Positions 1-10,600 of a stretch of DNA of 64,000 nt are shown in pieces. Source of the DNA: Arthrobacter sp. efr-133-TYG-118 (lineage in GTDB: Bacteria > Actinomycetota > Actinomycetes > Actinomycetales > Micrococcaceae). Location of the stretch: assembly GCF_030209755.1 (NCBI RefSeq), contig NZ_JARVRH010000004.1, positions 124,001 through 188,000 of the forward strand. Direction: 5' to 3'. Every line of letters begins with the position of its first letter. Position 1 is the first letter of the stretch. Below the pieces are notes generated by a model. The model saw nothing but the letters and a program-made list of their open reading frames with translations, was not told where the DNA came from and did no database searches. Position numbers and translations under genes: made by a program.

Positions 1-2
1 GA

Positions 3-290
3 CTCGCGGACATCGGGAGGGTTCCGGACGGCACGGCGCGGAGGGCCTCGCAGTTCATCCAGCAGGCCTCGCGGATGGCGCCGGACTCACGCGCCCGCCT
101 GGCCGCGGCCCTCGCAAGCGAACTGGCGGCTTACGTCGCCCCACCGCCGCCGCCCGGAACGACGCCGGAAGGCTACCTGCACGCCGTGTTGGGCGAGCGG
201 CGGAACCGGGACCTGGAACGGCTGCGCCGCGCAGAACAACGCAGCGCCGTTGTCGGGGATCGACTCAACAGGCTTCCGTTCACGCGCTAG
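3..290 (+). CDS. C-terminal part of a probable RDD-family membrane protein (partial)
   Basis: An open frame enters from the left edge with no start codon needed, and ends at the TAG at 288-290. The visible 95 residues are soluble, Arg/Ala-rich and contain a PPPPPGTTPE segment followed by a charged helix (ERRNRDLERLRRAEQRS). This resembles the cytoplasmic tail of actinobacterial RDD-family proteins as I remember them, but the membrane RDD domain would lie outside the window. Treat the family name as a suggestion only. It converges on the L,D-transpeptidase gene, whose 3' end is 65 bp away; no terminator hairpin is obvious in that gap. Confidence 0.45.
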   Translation, partial: LADIGRVPDGTARRASQFIQQASRMAPDSRARLAAALASELAAYVAPPPPPGTTPEGYLHAVLGERRNRDLERLRRAEQRSAVVGDRLNRLPFTR

Positions 291-355
291 CCAAGCCCGC
301 GGCACGCAAGGTGCGCCCCGCCGTCGGGCACCACTGCGGCAAGTCCCGGCAATGC

Positions 356-1588
356 TCAGCGCCTCGCGTAGCCGCCCCAGGCAATGTTCCAGTCGCCGAA
401 TCCTTCAAGCGGCTCCACGGCGGGGGCGCCTGTGTTCAGTACCTGCACCACGTCCCCCGTCCGCATGTTGTTGAAGAACCACGCGGCGTCGGCCGGGAGC
501 AGCCCAACGCAGCCGTGCGAGACGTTGTAGGCGCCCACGGCCCCGTAGGCCGACGGGAGCGCTTGGTGTACATAGACCCCTGAGTTCGTGAGCCGGTTGG
601 CGTGCTCGACGACGAGCGGTGCGTAGTAGCCCTTGTCACCGGGTTTGAGGCCGATGCTGCCGGCGTTGAACTTGGAGTGGCGTTCCTGCTCCATGATCAC
701 GGCGTAGCCGGTGGGCGAGAGCCAGTCCGGGCTGCCGAGGGTGACTGGAGCAGTCTTGACGAGTGCCCCGTCGAAATACACCTTCATGGTCTTGGTCGCA
801 TCGTCCACTACCGCTATCCGCTGCGGACCGGTCTTGAACGTGGCCTTGACGTTGGAGTTGCCGATCATTCCGTTGCCGAAATCCCGGCCGAACAAAGGCA
901 TGTCCACTGTCACGCTCGTGTTGGCTGCCCAGAAGGTCTCCGGGCGGATCCGCGCTTTCCGGTCCGAGTACCAGCGCCAGGCCACTTCCTGGCCGGAGGA
1001 AACACTGATCTTCACAGCCTGTTCCATGGCGGCTTTGTCCGCCACGGGCTCGCTGAAGTTGATTTCGATGGGCTGCCCCGAGCCCATGACGGAACCGTCG
1101 TTGGGGAACACCATGGCGTTGGCCTCGTTGGGCGTGGATACCGTGGTAAAGGATTGCGTCTTCCGGGTTTCCCGGCCCGCGCCGTCAACAACGGTAAAGC
1201 CATAACGGTACTCGGTGTTGAACGCCAAGGGATCCAGCGCGGACCAGGTGCTGCCGTCAGCGCTCATCGTTCCCTTGGCGGCCTTGCCGCCCTTTGCCGG
1301 GACGAGCTCTACGTCCTTCAGCGTGCCGTGCACCGCCTTGACGGAAGGCCCGACGGCGGGATTCACCTCGCGGGCACCGTCAAGGGGCGTGATTCCCAGT
1401 TCCACTGCCTTGACGACGGCGGACCACGGTCCGGCAACCGTACGTTGCGGCGATCCCGCTTCCGATTCAACCGCCGTTTGCAGCCAATTCGGGGCTGTTG
1501 CAACACCGATTCCTCCGGCCGCAACGCCGGCACACATCCCCATGATTCCGAGAATCTTCCCGGTCTTGCGTTTCCTTTGCGACGCCAC
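356..1588 (-). CDS. L,D-transpeptidase (YkuD domain) with Ig-like domains, copy 1
   Basis: Envelope enzyme expected to make 3-3 cross-links in peptidoglycan or to anchor proteins to it. Of about 410 residues, the first 40 hold a hydrophobic export or anchor segment. Ig-like modules follow in the middle, and a YkuD domain fills the last third. The catalytic motif SHGCVGL places the nucleophile near Cys360, in the form seen in mycobacterial LdtMt2-type enzymes. GTG at 1588 is chosen because GGAG lies 7 nt upstream of it; an ATG five codons earlier has no comparable site. The gene lies 122 bp downstream of a paralogue on the same strand, so the pair is probably a tandem duplication. A possible -10 (TAGACT) lies in the gap. 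Confidence 0.88.
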   Translation of the reverse strand: MASQRKRKTGKILGIMGMCAGVAAGGIGVATAPNWLQTAVESEAGSPQRTVAGPWSAVVKAVELGITPLDGAREVNPAVGPSVKAVHGTLKDVELVPAKGGKAAKGTMSADGSTWSALDPLAFNTEYRYGFTVVDGAGRETRKTQSFTTVSTPNEANAMVFPNDGSVMGSGQPIEINFSEPVADKAAMEQAVKISVSSGQEVAWRWYSDRKARIRPETFWAANTSVTVDMPLFGRDFGNGMIGNSNVKATFKTGPQRIAVVDDATKTMKVYFDGALVKTAPVTLGSPDWLSPTGYAVIMEQERHSKFNAGSIGLKPGDKGYYAPLVVEHANRLTNSGVYVHQALPSAYGAVGAYNVSHGCVGLLPADAAWFFNNMRTGDVVQVLNTGAPAVEPLEGFGDWNIAWGGYARR

Positions 1589-1710
1589 AGTGCAACTCCA
1601 CATCCCCCGGCAGAAAGCCAGCCCCCCAAGACTGACCCGCCAAGTCTACCGGGGGTACTGATGCGTCCCGGACAGTGCCGCTAGGCGCACCATGGCAATT
1701 GGCGTACTGG

Positions 1711-3003
1711 TCAATTGGCGTATTGGGCCCACGGGATGTTCCAGTCGCCAAAGCCGTCGTCGAAATTGGCGTAATCGCCCTCGGTATTGACCACCTGGAC
1801 GACGTCACCCGTTGTCATGTTGTCGAACACCCATTTCGCACCGTCAGGTCCCAGCCCGATGCAGCCGTGGGAGAGGTTCGTGACGCCGACGTACTGCATA
1901 GCCGCGTCCGTGGCCTGGTGGATGAACTCGCCGCTGGGCGTCAGGCGCGTGGCGTAGTTGACGTCTAGCTGTCCGTAGTAGGCCGGATCCCCCGGCTTGA
2001 GGCCGATGGTAGAGGCATCCATGTGCTCTACCCGGTACTTTTCCATGAGCACCAAGTAGCCGCGTGCGGAAGGGAACCTGGTGTCGCCCATGGTGTCCGG
2101 CCACTGGCCCACTTGCTGATCGTTGACACTGACCGTGAACGTGTGGGCAACCGCATCGGCCACCGCCACCTTCTTATCGCCGATCTTGAAGGTGTTCGTC
2201 TTGTTGAAATTGCCGATCTGGCCGTTGCCGAAGTCCACCCCGAACAGCTTGAGGTCCACTGTCACAGTGCTGTTCGCCGCCCAGAAGTTCTCCGGACGGT
2301 AGCGCACCATGGTGTCGCTGAACCAGTGGAAGGCCCCGACCTGGCCCGACGTGGAGGTGACCTTGATGGCCTTCTCGACGGCGGCTTTGTTGACCACGGG
2401 TTCACTGAACGTGAGCTGGAGAGGTTGCGCCACGCCTACCTTCGCCCCGTCCAGGGGGTACATGGCGGCGTCTGCCTCGTTCTGGGTGGAAACCGTCGTG
2501 AAGGTTCCGGTCTTCGACGTTGCGCGGCCGGCAGCATCCGCAACGGTGTAATTGAAAGTGTAGGAGGAGTTGAATTCGAGGGGCGTGGATGCGGTCCAGC
2601 TCAGTCCATCCGGGGTCGACGCACCGTCAACGGTCTTTCCCTGGGAACTCGTCAAGGAGACCCTGTCCAGGGTTCCGTCCTTGACGCTGATCGTGACGGG
2701 CGCAGCCGGGTTCACTTGCTTTGCCCCGCTCGCAGGCGAGGCAACCACCGTGGCAGGCTTCACGACGGGCAGCACGGCTGCCGCCTCGCTGCGTTCACCC
2801 GATGATCCCTCGGACTCGATTGCCGCACTGGCCGCACGCGGGGCCACGGCAGCGAACGCGCCACTGAGCGCGGCAATGAGGCAGACAACCACGATCCAGG
2901 CGACCTTGCGGAACCTGCTTCGCTTCGTCTGCGCGGTGTCCAGATGCGCAGCGTCCACATGCTCGAAAGTGTCCGCTTGCTCGCCGTCGGGATTAAGGCC
3001 CAT
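1711..3003 (-). CDS. L,D-transpeptidase (YkuD domain) with Ig-like domains, copy 2
   Basis: Paralogue of the neighbouring gene with the same architecture: a cytoplasmic tail, one transmembrane segment (about residues 35-58), Ig-like region, then a YkuD domain with SHGCIGL and catalytic Cys near 381. It shares the C-terminal GFGDWNI motif with copy 1. The ATG at 3003 has GGAG 9 nt upstream; a TTG five codons earlier is less likely. An N-terminal acidic segment (GEQADTFEHVDAAH) before the membrane helix is missing from copy 1. The last bases of the gene (TACGCCAATTG) recur 16 bp after the stop, as a small tandem duplication. Confidence 0.88.
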   Translation of the reverse strand: MGLNPDGEQADTFEHVDAAHLDTAQTKRSRFRKVAWIVVVCLIAALSGAFAAVAPRAASAAIESEGSSGERSEAAAVLPVVKPATVVASPASGAKQVNPAAPVTISVKDGTLDRVSLTSSQGKTVDGASTPDGLSWTASTPLEFNSSYTFNYTVADAAGRATSKTGTFTTVSTQNEADAAMYPLDGAKVGVAQPLQLTFSEPVVNKAAVEKAIKVTSTSGQVGAFHWFSDTMVRYRPENFWAANSTVTVDLKLFGVDFGNGQIGNFNKTNTFKIGDKKVAVADAVAHTFTVSVNDQQVGQWPDTMGDTRFPSARGYLVLMEKYRVEHMDASTIGLKPGDPAYYGQLDVNYATRLTPSGEFIHQATDAAMQYVGVTNLSHGCIGLGPDGAKWVFDNMTTGDVVQVVNTEGDYANFDDGFGDWNIPWAQYAN

Positions 3004-3078
3004 TCCTGTTTTCTCCAAAACTCACGCCCCCCAAAAAACTCACGCCCCACAGCCGCATCCTAAAGAGCGCGGCTTGAT

Positions 3079-3118
3079 ATTGGCTGGGAGCACACCTGTC
3101 GGCGTGCTCCCAGCCAAT
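3079..3118 (-). terminator. Terminator of ahcY
   Basis: Perfect 15-bp inverted repeat (3079-3093 with 3104-3118, loop of 10) placed 5 bp beyond the ahcY stop. It separates ahcY from the L,D-transpeptidase pair. No long U-tract is present, as is common in Actinobacteria. Confidence 0.8.
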
Positions 3119-3122
3119 GTTC

Positions 3123-4604
<1,482 letters not shown>

Positions 4605-4646
4605 GGAAGTCCTTTGGAAGTACCGAATGGTCAAGTCAGGGGGTGC

Positions 4647-4871
4647 TCAGGCGTGGGCGGGACCATCGTGCTGATCTGAGGCCGCGGCGTTGGCTGCGGC
4701 AAGCAGCTCCGGGGGAAGCAGCAAGGGGATTCCGTCCTGGATGGCATAGCGGAGCTTCTCACCCGAGGCGGCCGCCGTCGTCGAGACAAGTTCCTCGCCG
4801 TCCTGCTCCAGCGCGGACCCGGTGACAGGGCACCGCAGGATGGACAACAATTCAGGACTGACCTTTGGCAT
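4647..4871 (-). CDS. Trm112 family protein
   Basis: A 74-residue protein with the short Trm112 fold: LLSILRCPVTGSAL near the N-terminus and the LRYAIQDGIPLLLPPE motif in the second half. Relatives often bind zinc through two pairs of cysteines; here only one Cys is visible, so metal binding is doubtful. Eukaryotic Trm112 activates methyltransferases; the bacterial role is not established. The ATG at 4871 has a clear AGGGAG 8 nt upstream. It precedes ahcY on the same strand, suggesting one operon. Confidence 0.85.
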   Translation of the reverse strand: MPKVSPELLSILRCPVTGSALEQDGEELVSTTAAASGEKLRYAIQDGIPLLLPPELLAAANAAASDQHDGPAHA

Positions 4872-5032
4872 GGTTGAAGCTCCCTGGATGGCATCTCGCA
4901 GACGCCGCTTTGGACAGATATGGCAGCTTCCAGAGTACAACCCGGGGCGCAGCGCACGGTGTCACAAAGCTTGTCACACAGGGAGCGGCGACACATAGGG
5001 CCACACGACGTGCGGTTCCTGCTGCCCAGGGT

Positions 5033-5407
5033 TCAGGAAGGATCGCGCAGGATGCGCAGGTGGCGCCTGGTTCCCTCGGCAGGGACCGGTCCGTCAAAGG
5101 GGGCGCGGAGCGTGCGCTGTTCCTGCGCGGCCGGCGCCGATGCGGCTTCGCGCACGGCGTTCGCCAAGGCAAGGAGATCGTCTGGCCCGGGCTGGGGCGG
5201 GGAGGACGGCATCGCGAGCCGCATGACTTCCCAACCCCTCGGCACAGTCAGCGATTCGGCATGTTGCGCGCACAGATCGTAGGAATGCGGCTCGGCATAC
5301 GTGGCCAACGGACCCAGCACCGCCGTGGACTCGGCGTAGACGTACGTCAAAGTAGCCACCGCGGATTGGCGGCAGGCTGATCTGGAACACTGACGAATTG
5401 CACCCAC
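5033..5407 (-). CDS. DUF3499 family protein
   Basis: About 124 residues, matching the actinobacterial DUF3499 family: an N-terminal RQCSRSACRQ with two Cys, a conserved core TYVYAESTAVLGPLATYAEPHS (first residues), then CAQHAESLTVPRGWEVMRL. The paired Cys and the CxxH-like element suggest a small zinc-ribbon-type fold (inference). The GTG at 5407 is used because homology begins there; a good -10 (TAATCT, 5416-5421) lies 8 nt upstream, so the mRNA may have almost no leader. The orthologue in M. tuberculosis is Rv3258c, also beside the zincin gene and whiB2. Confidence 0.85.
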   Translation of the reverse strand: MGAIRQCSRSACRQSAVATLTYVYAESTAVLGPLATYAEPHSYDLCAQHAESLTVPRGWEVMRLAMPSSPPQPGPDDLLALANAVREAASAPAAQEQRTLRAPFDGPVPAEGTRRHLRILRDPS

Positions 5408-5492
5408 AACATCCCAGATTAGCCGCACTTCCCCGCGGCGCGGTGCATTGCCCCTTTGCGCGCATTATGTCGCGTTGGCGGAATCACGGGTC

Positions 5493-5507
5493 TAGAGTCG
5501 ATATATG
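5493..5507 (+). promoter_or_regulatory. -10 box for a leaderless transcript of the zincin-like gene
   Basis: TAGAGT at 5493-5498 is followed by exactly 6 nt and then the ATG at 5505. No ribosome-binding site is present, so transcription probably begins at or next to the start codon. Confidence 0.6.
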
Positions 5508-6023
5508 CAGTCACAGCACCACGTTCCGGGCTTCACAGTCCATCTGTCCGACACCGGGGACAGCCAGGAAACGACGACGGCGGGCACGTCCGCACGCGGC
5601 TTCAGGGAGCGCCGCAGGAACCGCCACGGGCGGGGGCTGCGCGGGGAAATCATCCTTCCCAACCTTCCCGGCTACCGGACGCGTGCCGAAAGGTTCGATG
5701 ACCTCGTGCTCGATTCCGCCGAACGGCTGCAGGACATGTGGGGCAAACGGCTCGACGGCGTCGCGTTCGCCGTCGACGAGATCCCGCCGAACCTTGAGCA
5801 ACTGGTGGCCGAGGGAACCGCGGCACCGCTGGGTTCATACACCCCGGCAGCCCACGGCGCAGGACCCGTCATCACCATCTATCGGCGCGTCGTCGAGCAC
5901 ACCACCGGCGGCCGCGAGGACCTCCAGGACCTGGTGCACGACGTCGTCGTCGAGTACACCGCCGAGATGCTCGGAGTGCCACCGGAGACCCTGGACCCCG
6001 TTTACCGCCGTCGTTATCAGTAA
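5505..6023 (+). CDS. Zincin-like metallopeptidase family protein with degenerate active site
   Basis: A 172-residue protein with an Arg-rich N-terminal region (residues 31-46), followed by a region like the zincin_1 (PF06262) family. Members normally carry HExxH in the last helix. Here the corresponding stretch reads LVHDVVVEYTAEMLG, with H145 and D146 but no second His, so zinc-peptidase activity is doubtful. The N-terminal half (GEIILPNLPGYRTRAERFDDLV) and the position beside DUF3499 and whiB2 match M. tuberculosis Rv3259. Its 3' end overlaps that of the convergent DUF5719 gene by 7 bp. Confidence 0.75.
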   Translation: MQSQHHVPGFTVHLSDTGDSQETTTAGTSARGFRERRRNRHGRGLRGEIILPNLPGYRTRAERFDDLVLDSAERLQDMWGKRLDGVAFAVDEIPPNLEQLVAEGTAAPLGSYTPAAHGAGPVITIYRRVVEHTTGGREDLQDLVHDVVVEYTAEMLGVPPETLDPVYRRRYQ

Positions 6024-7660
6024 CCCAGCGTGACCTGTACTTTTTCGTGGCCCGCAGCGCCATCCTGGATGGTCAGGACCGAGACGCCGGGTTGCTCGCC
6101 CTGGCCAAGCACCAGCGCGCCGTAGGCCGCGTCACCTGCCGCCGACACGATGTAGCCCGAGACCGCGGCGCCGTCGGACTTATCCGGAACGCCGATGACC
6201 GCGGTGGTCCCCCCGGCGATATCGACTGTTTGCGCCTTGTGTACCTTGCCGTCCGAGGTGACCGGCGTGTAGCTGACCGTGGCCCGGCCCGTCGGCACGC
6301 CGAAGCTTAGGAAGCGGGTCCCGCCCTGGGGCACCGCCATCACATGCTGGCTACCCAAACGGACCGCGGCCGGAGACCAAGCGAAATCAACGGGATCCTC
6401 GGCCTTGAGGCCCCGCGTTACCCGGGAGGACGCTGCGAAGGAAACATCCGAAGTAGCGCTCACGGTATACATGCCGGCCGGAACGCCTGTGAGCGGCACT
6501 TCGGTAACCGAACCCGCTTTGGCGGTCACCGCTCCCCCGCCGGGCAAAGCGCGCTGGCCGTTCGGTCCGAACAAACGCACGTCCACCACGGCGTCCACAG
6601 GACCGGGGACGGTGATCTGCAGGGCCGGAACGACGTCGGCAAAACCGGGCTTGTCCGCGAGTGACTTCACGGCGGCCGGGTCCTGGACGTCCACCCCGGT
6701 CATGACCTGGGAATCGGCCGCGCCGGCACCGGGCGTAATGAGCTCGACGCCACCGGCGGTGAGGCCCCGGAGAACGCTCTGCTGGATGGTTGCCGCGACC
6801 GGGCCGCCGCTGCTGCGCAGATGCACCGAGAGCTGGCCCTCGTTCGGGGCCAGTCCGGCCAAGTTGATGGACCGGGTAGCGCCCGGCGAAACCAGCAAGC
6901 CACGGCTGTCCGGGGCTTGGATCTGTCCACGGGCACCGAACAGCTCGAGATTGACGGTAGCCGGTGTGCCCGAGGCATTGCTGATGTTCAAAACCGCGGT
7001 TCGCCCCAGGGCGGTGTTTGCTCCCAGGAGCCATGCATCGTTGACCGGCTGCTGGCAGGGTGCCGCAGCCAGTCCACGGAGGTCGCCGTCGCTCGCGCTG
7101 TAGCTCATCAAGCCCGCTACCGCAGCCTTCTGGCCGCTGATGGGATCGGCGCCCACCACAGTAACGTCGCCTGCGGGCCTCTGGGCCACGACGCCGGCGT
7201 TCAGTACGGGAGGCCCTGACGCCGGGGGTTGGACAGCGGCGGGGGGCTTGGCAATCTCGGCGATCGCTGAGCCTCCGAGTGAGGCGAGGTTGCTCCCGGG
7301 AACGGATCCGGAGGCGTCACTGAGCACCACCGCATCCAGGAAGCTCTTCGCCGACCGTGAAACAGGGCTGAACTGGCTGTCGGTGCCCGTGGCGGTTCCC
7401 TCGGGGAGACGCGGAGGTGCCGGACACACTGCGGTTGTCCCGCCCGCCGGGACATCCGCGAGGGACATGTCCAGCGTTTTGCTTCCCGACGGGGACGGCA
7501 GGATGGATGCTGCCGATACCATCCCGGCCCCTGCAGCAAGGAGCAACGTCGCGGAAAGCGCTCCCAACACAACCGCCTTGTTCTTGTTCCCGGCTTTGCG
7601 CTGGCCGCGCTTCCCCAACCCCGTTCCGGGCTCGGGTGCCGGGCCTTGGTTGTCAGACAC
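6017..7660 (-). CDS. DUF5719 family membrane-anchored protein
   Basis: A 547-residue predicted extracytoplasmic protein. A basic N-terminus (KRGQRKAGNKNK) precedes one transmembrane helix at about residues 27-50; the rest is Ala/Gly/Val/Thr-rich beta-type sequence as expected for DUF5719. No catalytic motif is visible. The GTG at 7660 has AAGGAG upstream, inside the end of the preceding GT2 gene, and the two coding regions overlap by 8 bp, so they are translationally coupled. The partnership suggests a role in assembling or exporting a cell-surface glycan made by the GT2 enzyme (inference). Confidence 0.85.
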   Translation of the reverse strand: MSDNQGPAPEPGTGLGKRGQRKAGNKNKAVVLGALSATLLLAAGAGMVSAASILPSPSGSKTLDMSLADVPAGGTTAVCPAPPRLPEGTATGTDSQFSPVSRSAKSFLDAVVLSDASGSVPGSNLASLGGSAIAEIAKPPAAVQPPASGPPVLNAGVVAQRPAGDVTVVGADPISGQKAAVAGLMSYSASDGDLRGLAAAPCQQPVNDAWLLGANTALGRTAVLNISNASGTPATVNLELFGARGQIQAPDSRGLLVSPGATRSINLAGLAPNEGQLSVHLRSSGGPVAATIQQSVLRGLTAGGVELITPGAGAADSQVMTGVDVQDPAAVKSLADKPGFADVVPALQITVPGPVDAVVDVRLFGPNGQRALPGGGAVTAKAGSVTEVPLTGVPAGMYTVSATSDVSFAASSRVTRGLKAEDPVDFAWSPAAVRLGSQHVMAVPQGGTRFLSFGVPTGRATVSYTPVTSDGKVHKAQTVDIAGGTTAVIGVPDKSDGAAVSGYIVSAAGDAAYGALVLGQGEQPGVSVLTIQDGAAGHEKVQVTLGY

Positions 7661-10600
7661 TGCTGTACTCCTTACGGAGGGAGTTTTGTTCCTTCATGAG
7701 GCCGACTTTCGGCCTGCGGGCAGGCATGGGGATGGCCAGCAGGACGGTCAATCCAATCACTACGGCCTGAAGAATGCTGAGCCAGGGCTCCCAAACGGTG
7801 GTGTAGCGGATCTCGATCTGGCCGCCTGTAGACGGCAAGGTAAATGCTTGGGCCCATCCGGACGTCGTCGGGCTCAGCTGGCGCCCATCCAACCAAGCGC
7901 TCCAACCGGCGTCTGCCCGCTCGGCGAGCACTATCAGGCGTCCGTCCCCGCCTGCCGGGATGTTGCCGGCGGCAGAGGTTCCGGAGGAGGGCAAGAGGGC
8001 AACAACGGCACCCTTGGCATCCACCACCCTGACGCGGTGCGCCGTCTCGGCGTCGGCTGCGGCTGCTTGGTTGAGCGGCGTGACCCGCCACAGCCACCCC
8101 GAATCGGTTTTGCCCACAGCCACCAGGCCGGGAACGGAATCGATCCGGTTGGCCGTCAGCTGGGCAGCGGTGTCGGCTGACTTCAGAACCACGAATCCGG
8201 CACCGAGCTGCTCAAGGCCGGGCCGGGGGTCTACACCTGTTCCCGCGACAATCGTGGCAACGGCGTTCCGGATGGACGCGGTAGCGTCGTCGTCGGCTAC
8301 GAGGCGTTCCTGTCCGGGTGATCCCACGATGGATCGTCCCGCAGCAATAGTCGAGAGCGAGTCCAATGTGGTGCCGGCTCCGCGCATGAGGGATGACGTG
8401 TAGCCACCGTTCTCACCGGCGGTGATGACCAGCGTACGGGTCTGTTCCGGCCCTTGGCCGTGATCGACGGCGGTGGCCGGCAAGGTGCCCTGCCCTGAGG
8501 GCTGGACCAGGCGCGGCGTGCCAAGCGCCCCGCTGGCCGAAGCCGAGGTGTCTGCGCTGGCCAGGACGTTCTGGGTTGCCCACAGGCCCATGCTGGCCAG
8601 GGGGCCGGCAATGAGGAGAAGCGTTGCTACAGCGGAGACGATTCGCACTGCCGCGCGCTGGACCGGGCGGCCGTGCTCTGCCTTGGCTTTCAGCTGGAGG
8701 AGGTTATCGGCGCCGATCAGCGCCGCTCCCAGGAATGCGAACCCGGCGGCCGAAACTGCCGGCCCCGTGAAAGGTGCGACGAGCAGGTTGCCGTCGACAC
8801 CGGTTGCCACGTGTCCGGCGAGCCAGGCCCAGGCGAGGAGCAAAAGGGCCCCTGCCCAGAGGAAACGCGTGACGCGCGACCGCCGCCCGGGCACAAAGAG
8901 TGCGGCAATCGACAGGAGTAGGACCGGGGCACCGAGCAGCAGGGCAAGCGCCAGCGCCCACGGAATAACCGACGGGCCGAATAATGCCAAGCCGGCCAAA
9001 CCGCCGTTGACGTCGAATTTCAAGGGTTGGCCAAGCAATTGCTGCCATAACGGTGCGGCTTCGAACCCCAACGGGAGGCCTGGATCGGCCAGCATGGTGC
9101 GGGGCCGTTCAAGGACCGAGAGGACGTACGGTGCAAAGAGCGCGGCACTCGGAAGGAGTGACCACCAAATGGTCCGCCCGCGGCGCCCCAGGGAGATGCC
9201 GCAAAAAACAATGAGGACGGCAAAGGGAGGTAGCAGCGACGGCGCAGAGGCCGTCACCACGGCCAGCGCCAGGCCGGCCGCCGCGGCAGCCGTCCACGAC
9301 GGAGTGCCGTTGACGCCCGGCTTGCCCGTCAAAGGCTTGGCTGCGGCGTAGCCGGATGGCTGGATCCGATGGTGATTCTGTTGCTGGTCGAACGTAGCGC
9401 CGCGCCCCAGGGCCGATCCGGTGGCCCGGAAGAGGGCCAGCACCAGCAGGGGCATCGCGACGTGGGCCACGAGGGCGCCGGCCCTTCCCTGGTTCAATGC
9501 GACTTGGAGGGCCGGCGCTCCGGCCCAGATCAGCGCCGCAATGAAACGGTAGCGGCGCAGCGTGGTCATCGCGCCCGCGGCAAACCAGGCGCCCAGGCCT
9601 GCCAGCGGCATCGCCAGCAACAACAGCCACACGATGGCTGTGCTGGAGTCGCCTCCCCCGAGCAATGACACAAGCCACAGGATATAAGCGAAGGGATCCC
9701 CGTGTCCGGGCAAGCCTGCACCCAAGCCAATCCACCAAGTGGACGCGGACCGCCAGATGTCGCCAGCGGTGGACAACGGCAAGAGGCCTCCGCCCGCCAC
9801 TCCGCCTGCCCCCAGGAGCCCCAACAGCCCCACGATGGAAGCGGCCAGCGCAACAAATCCGGCGGCCACAGCGCCCGTTCCGATCCAACCTCGCTCATTC
9901 GTTGCGAGGGCTACGAAATCGTCACCGGCGTCGCCGCTCGGTTCCGGAGACAGGGAATCCGTCTCCTGGAATTCGTCCGCAATCGCCTCGACGAGGGAGC
10001 GGCGGTGGGCCCAGACCTCGCGCCGCGGAGTCTGCAGACCTTTGACCATTGACCGTGGCACGCGTCGCGTCTGGGCCGCGTTCCGCCTGGAACGCCAAAT
10101 CGCCCCGGGACGGCCGAGCGCAGCAACGGTCGCGCCAAGCTGGGACATTCCGTGACCGGGCTCCTTGACCAGGATGCTCACGACGAGCCTGACCATGCTC
10201 CCGAGCAACGCGCCGAGCGCGTGTAGCGGAACTTTCCACGGCGAAGCGTGGGTGAGCCTCAAATGGACCTGGCTCTTTCGTGCGGCCGAGGGTGTCGCCA
10301 GGCTGTGGGGACGGTGCTCCACATGGAACATGCGCGCCGCCGGAACCACCACAACCCTGTTGCCGGCAAGCCAGTTGCGCCAGCAGAAATCAACGTCGTC
10401 TCCGACGCCCGGAAGCGCGGGGTCGAAGCCGCCCAGCTGCTCCCAGGCATCGCGGCGGATCAGCATGCCTGCGGAATTCACCGCGAAAGTGTCCGTGCGC
10501 CCGTCGTACTGGCCCTGGTCGAGTTCGTCGGCTTCAATGAGCGTCAGCCGTTCGGCCCAGCGGCTCGTGGACAGGCCGGCGTCGATGAGCCTGCGTTCCG

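Noticed and set aside
4955-4980. Operator-like TGTCACA direct repeat around AAGCTT between the DUF3499 and Trm112-like genes
   Set aside because: Short, imperfect and without a clear -10 next to it; cannot be told from chance.
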